NCBI GenBank assembly: GCA_004431415.1 | Contig: QPMI01000224.1 | Location: forward strand, 1 to 64,000 | Length of the DNA stretch: 64,000 nucleotides | Direction of reading: 5' to 3' | Origin: Cyanophora paradoxa | Taxonomy: Eukaryota; Glaucocystophyceae; Cyanophorales; Cyanophoraceae | Shown here: piece by piece, positions 61,901 to 64,000 of the stretch | Position numbering within the stretch: the stretch's first letter is position 1 | Layout of the letters: every line of letters starts with the position of its first letter | Position numbers and translations under genes: made by a program | Notes under the pieces: generated by a model | Seen by the model: the letters and a program-made list of their open reading frames with translations, nothing else | Told to the model about the DNA's origin: nothing | Database searches by the model: none

Positions 61901-64000
61901 TCCTCTAGCTGGCATTGGCCTGTTGGAAGACAATTTAGTGTGCAGCGTTGGTGGGACGCACGGTCCAGTGACGTCTCTTTCAGCTTCGGCTGTCGGCTGC
62001 CACACTCCGAACCTTCCGCCTGCTTTTTATTCCATTTCACTTTCCGTGCCTGGTGCTACCTGGCCGTCTTTCGGTGTTGTTCTCGAGCTGGCAGGTACGT
62101 GAGCGCGCACCCAACATCCGGGCATCCGTGAGTCCAATAACCGCATCGCCCAGAACCATCGACTATCGTCGGCGCAGTTCCCTTGATTGCAGTGGAGTCC
62201 GACTTGATTCTGATCCGCACTGAAGGTCCATTGTTTCCCAAGGAAGGTCATACCCATCGCTCTTGGTCATCGGGCGTCGCTGTGGCCGCAGCTCCAGTTC
62301 TGACACTGGAACGCTTGGCGAGAATGACGTTCAGCATCAACGACATTTACGGCGATATGCAGGTCATCCCTCAAGCGCGCGTGTTCGGCGTCCAACCTCG
62401 AGTGGGATCTGGGAGTGGTGGAACGGTCGTCACCGTGTTTGGCGAGAATATTTCTCGTCTTCCTTCGCCTCGTTGCCGTTTCCATGCTAGGTTCTGGGTA
62501 GCTGCGGTCTGGCACACGGCTGGGAACATCTCGTGCTCATCTCCTGCACTCGGGGTTTCGTCCACAACAAGCTATGTGGATGTCACCAATGGTGGGGACT
62601 TCGCACCATCTTCGGCCAGCTTTAACGTTCCTTCCCCTATTACGATCGTTTCGGTGTCCACTTTAGAGGGCCTCCCTTCACGATCCTCGGCAGTGTTCAC
62701 TGCCCGCGGAGTCTCCTTGCCCGCGTCGATTGCCTGTGTCATCGCGGGCATACCGTTCCCAGCCGGCCATGTTGCCCCCAACTCGTTCGCTTGTCTGCTT
62801 CATAACCAGTTAATGGGCTTCGCGCCATTGGGGATTTCCAGTGAAAAAGCTATCTTCAGCTACGACGAAGGCTTGCAAGTGTCCATTACCAGTGCGCTTA
62901 TGCGGCAGCCTTTCTAAATGCGGTGTTTGTGTCCTTGACGCTTGCCGCAGAGGATCCAACTCCATCAAAGGCTCTGATCCCTCCGTTCATTGACCAAACA
63001 GATGGCGGGATCTTCAGCATTTCTGGAGGTGACCTGTTGAGTCTGGGCGAGAAAAGCCGATGCGCACTGTCGGATGGAAGAATGCTTGATGGGCGCGTAT
63101 TGTCGTCTGGGTATCTTCTATGCGATGCTGCCGGTCCGTCAACTGAGGTAACTTCCGTGGTTCTGAAGTCGAACACCTGGTTTTCAACCAACCTTCCTTT
63201 GTCTGGCAAAGGTTGGTCGATTCAGGTTTCCACTTTTCCTTGCTTGCGCTCACCGTCGCTCAGTGCGGCCCGGGCTTGGCGCTGTGGAGCCCTCAGTATC
63301 CAGTGAAGAAGGCGGTGTGGCCATCTTCGTCCAGCTTTCGACACCGATGTTGGAATCGGACGGAAGCCGTTGCTTCTTTGGCCTTAAAATCTGGGTGCTG
63401 GCTACTGTGTCAGCATCGGGATTGTCGTGCATTTTCCCTGCGATGCGCCCTGGCTCTGTGCTCCTGACTTTGTCCGTCGACGGCACCTGGCATGTTGACG
63501 CTTATCAAGTAATACATGCACTTGGTGCACAGTTTTCCTTATTGCAGCTCTATGCTGTCTGTGCGCTGACCTTTTGTTTAGCGCCCATTACTCGCACGTG
63601 GGCAAGTATGCTAACCGGATCTACTGCTGGCGGGAGCCTCGTCATTTTCCCCGTCGTTCAGACATCACCTCAAACTTTACTGGGTGTTCAATGTGAAATC
63701 GATGTGACCCCCGTGCCGCATGTTTACATGTCTGCGGACCTTGTCGGTTGTGTCATCCCGCCTCGTAGGCAGGCTGTGTACTCACTGGCACTCTCCCACG
63801 GCTCAAAAGCATCGCCATCCACCTCGTTTACTTTCTCAGGTATTCAATATTCTTCGCAGCTGTAAGCTGACACAGCAACCTTCAGTGACATTCCGTGCAG
63901 TGCCCCCATCTCCGGAAGGCCTTGCACTTCCGCAATTGAACCCTCTCGTCGTTTCGGCGCTGGCCATTTTGACTGGCAAACACATCCCATCTGATGTCTC
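37940..64000 (+). CDS. Giant IPT/TIG-repeat secreted or surface protein (3' end beyond the window)
   Basis: Start at ATG 37940, with a signal peptide (MRLPAHAVLLAVVVVAAAAL). Exon 1 (37940-38828) encodes two bacterial-adhesin or cadherin-like beta repeats, recognisable by FAGVDAVRITVDDQGNTGQG and WLDTIRISLDDQGATGTGG. A 53-bp intron (38829-38881) then leads to the first IPT domain (GPSSGGTVVTVRGGGFVSSD then NLRCRF). The remaining 25 kb is a continuous run of IPT/TIG immunoglobulin-like domains of about 90 residues. Each has a Gly-rich start, a first Cys (often CRFG or CVFG) and a second Cys near LCE or CSPA. Introns are short GT-AG and T-rich, and those checked lie in phase 1 between domains. 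IPT domains in surface proteins mediate binding. No cytoplasmic or TM region is reached. The true function is unknown. Earlier ends are unlikely because the pattern continues to the last base. Confidence 0.85.
38945..64000 (+). repeat. Higher-order A-B-C array of IPT/TIG domains
   Basis: Three diverged domain types alternate. Type A has a second Cys in a STAFLLCE-like context. Type B has CRFG then CxSPA and ends with SxNGxDF. Type C ends with AGFxxVxL-like strands. First-Cys positions of A domains fall near 39280, 40250, 41165, 42060, 42990, 43915, 44870, 45770, 46670, 47500, 48320, 49140, 50130, 51050, 51890, 52750, 53600, 54460, 55350, 56250, 57040, 57950, 58770, 59630, 60380, 61320, 62220 and 63060. 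The mean spacing is about 0.88 kb. A few domains lack the Cys and are placed by context. Confidence 0.75.

Noticed and set aside
37940-64000. Interpreting the many in-frame stops in the IPT region as a pseudogene or a bacterial gene cluster
   Set aside because: The stops fall in 45-100 bp GT-AG segments at domain borders, and removing these restores one frame. The region is an intron-rich gene.

Overview
The window is nuclear DNA of a microbial eukaryote. It has spliceosomal introns of roughly 45-100 bp, a near-canonical histone H3, and orthologues of housekeeping eukaryotic proteins (importin-13/transportin-3 family, ataxin-2, EMC1). Bases 0.5-37 kb are extremely GC-rich. From about 37.4 kb to the end the composition is close to balanced. 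I cannot name the species. Very high GC, short introns and frequent GC-AG introns would suit a haptophyte-like or similar alga or flagellate, but nothing here proves it. No plastid, rRNA or tRNA gene was seen.

Layout. 1-430: a lower-GC, palindrome-rich spacer. 531-4104 (-): importin-beta family karyopherin. 4374-6530 (-): SerB-type phosphoserine phosphatase with two ACT domains and altered catalytic motifs. 6736-10483 (+): ataxin-2. 10624-12384 (-): putative DxD glycosyltransferase. 12895-13425 (+): histone H3 with two introns and a 3' stem-loop. 14128-20610 (-): large multi-pass TmcB-like protein with PAS and class III cyclase domains. 20943-24354 (-): B-box zinc-finger protein. 24562-28429 (+): EMC1. 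28747-32393 (+): membrane-anchored angiotensin-converting-enzyme-type M2 peptidase. 32394-33232: a second palindrome-rich spacer. 33233-37388 (-): receptor-like protein with a dCACHE sensor and a cyclase-like domain. 37940-64000 (+, unfinished): a giant secreted or surface protein made of about 85 IPT/TIG domains.

No operon or pathway ties these genes together. The themes are signalling and surface biology: two cyclase-like receptors, a membrane peptidase, a giant IPT adhesin-like protein, EMC1 for membrane-protein biogenesis and a glycosyltransferase. Many neighbours are divergent with short shared 5' spacers (6531-6735, 12385-12894, 24355-24561, 37389-37939).

The most notable observations are: a three-type A-B-C higher-order repeat of about 0.88 kb in the IPT gene, built from phase-1 exon modules; at least nine GC-AG introns; loss of catalytic residues in the phosphatase and in both cyclase domains; and two spacer islands sharing unusual short motifs. 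Gene limits are from first to last coding base. Introns were placed by reading protein homology across frames, so unlisted internal splice sites are approximate.
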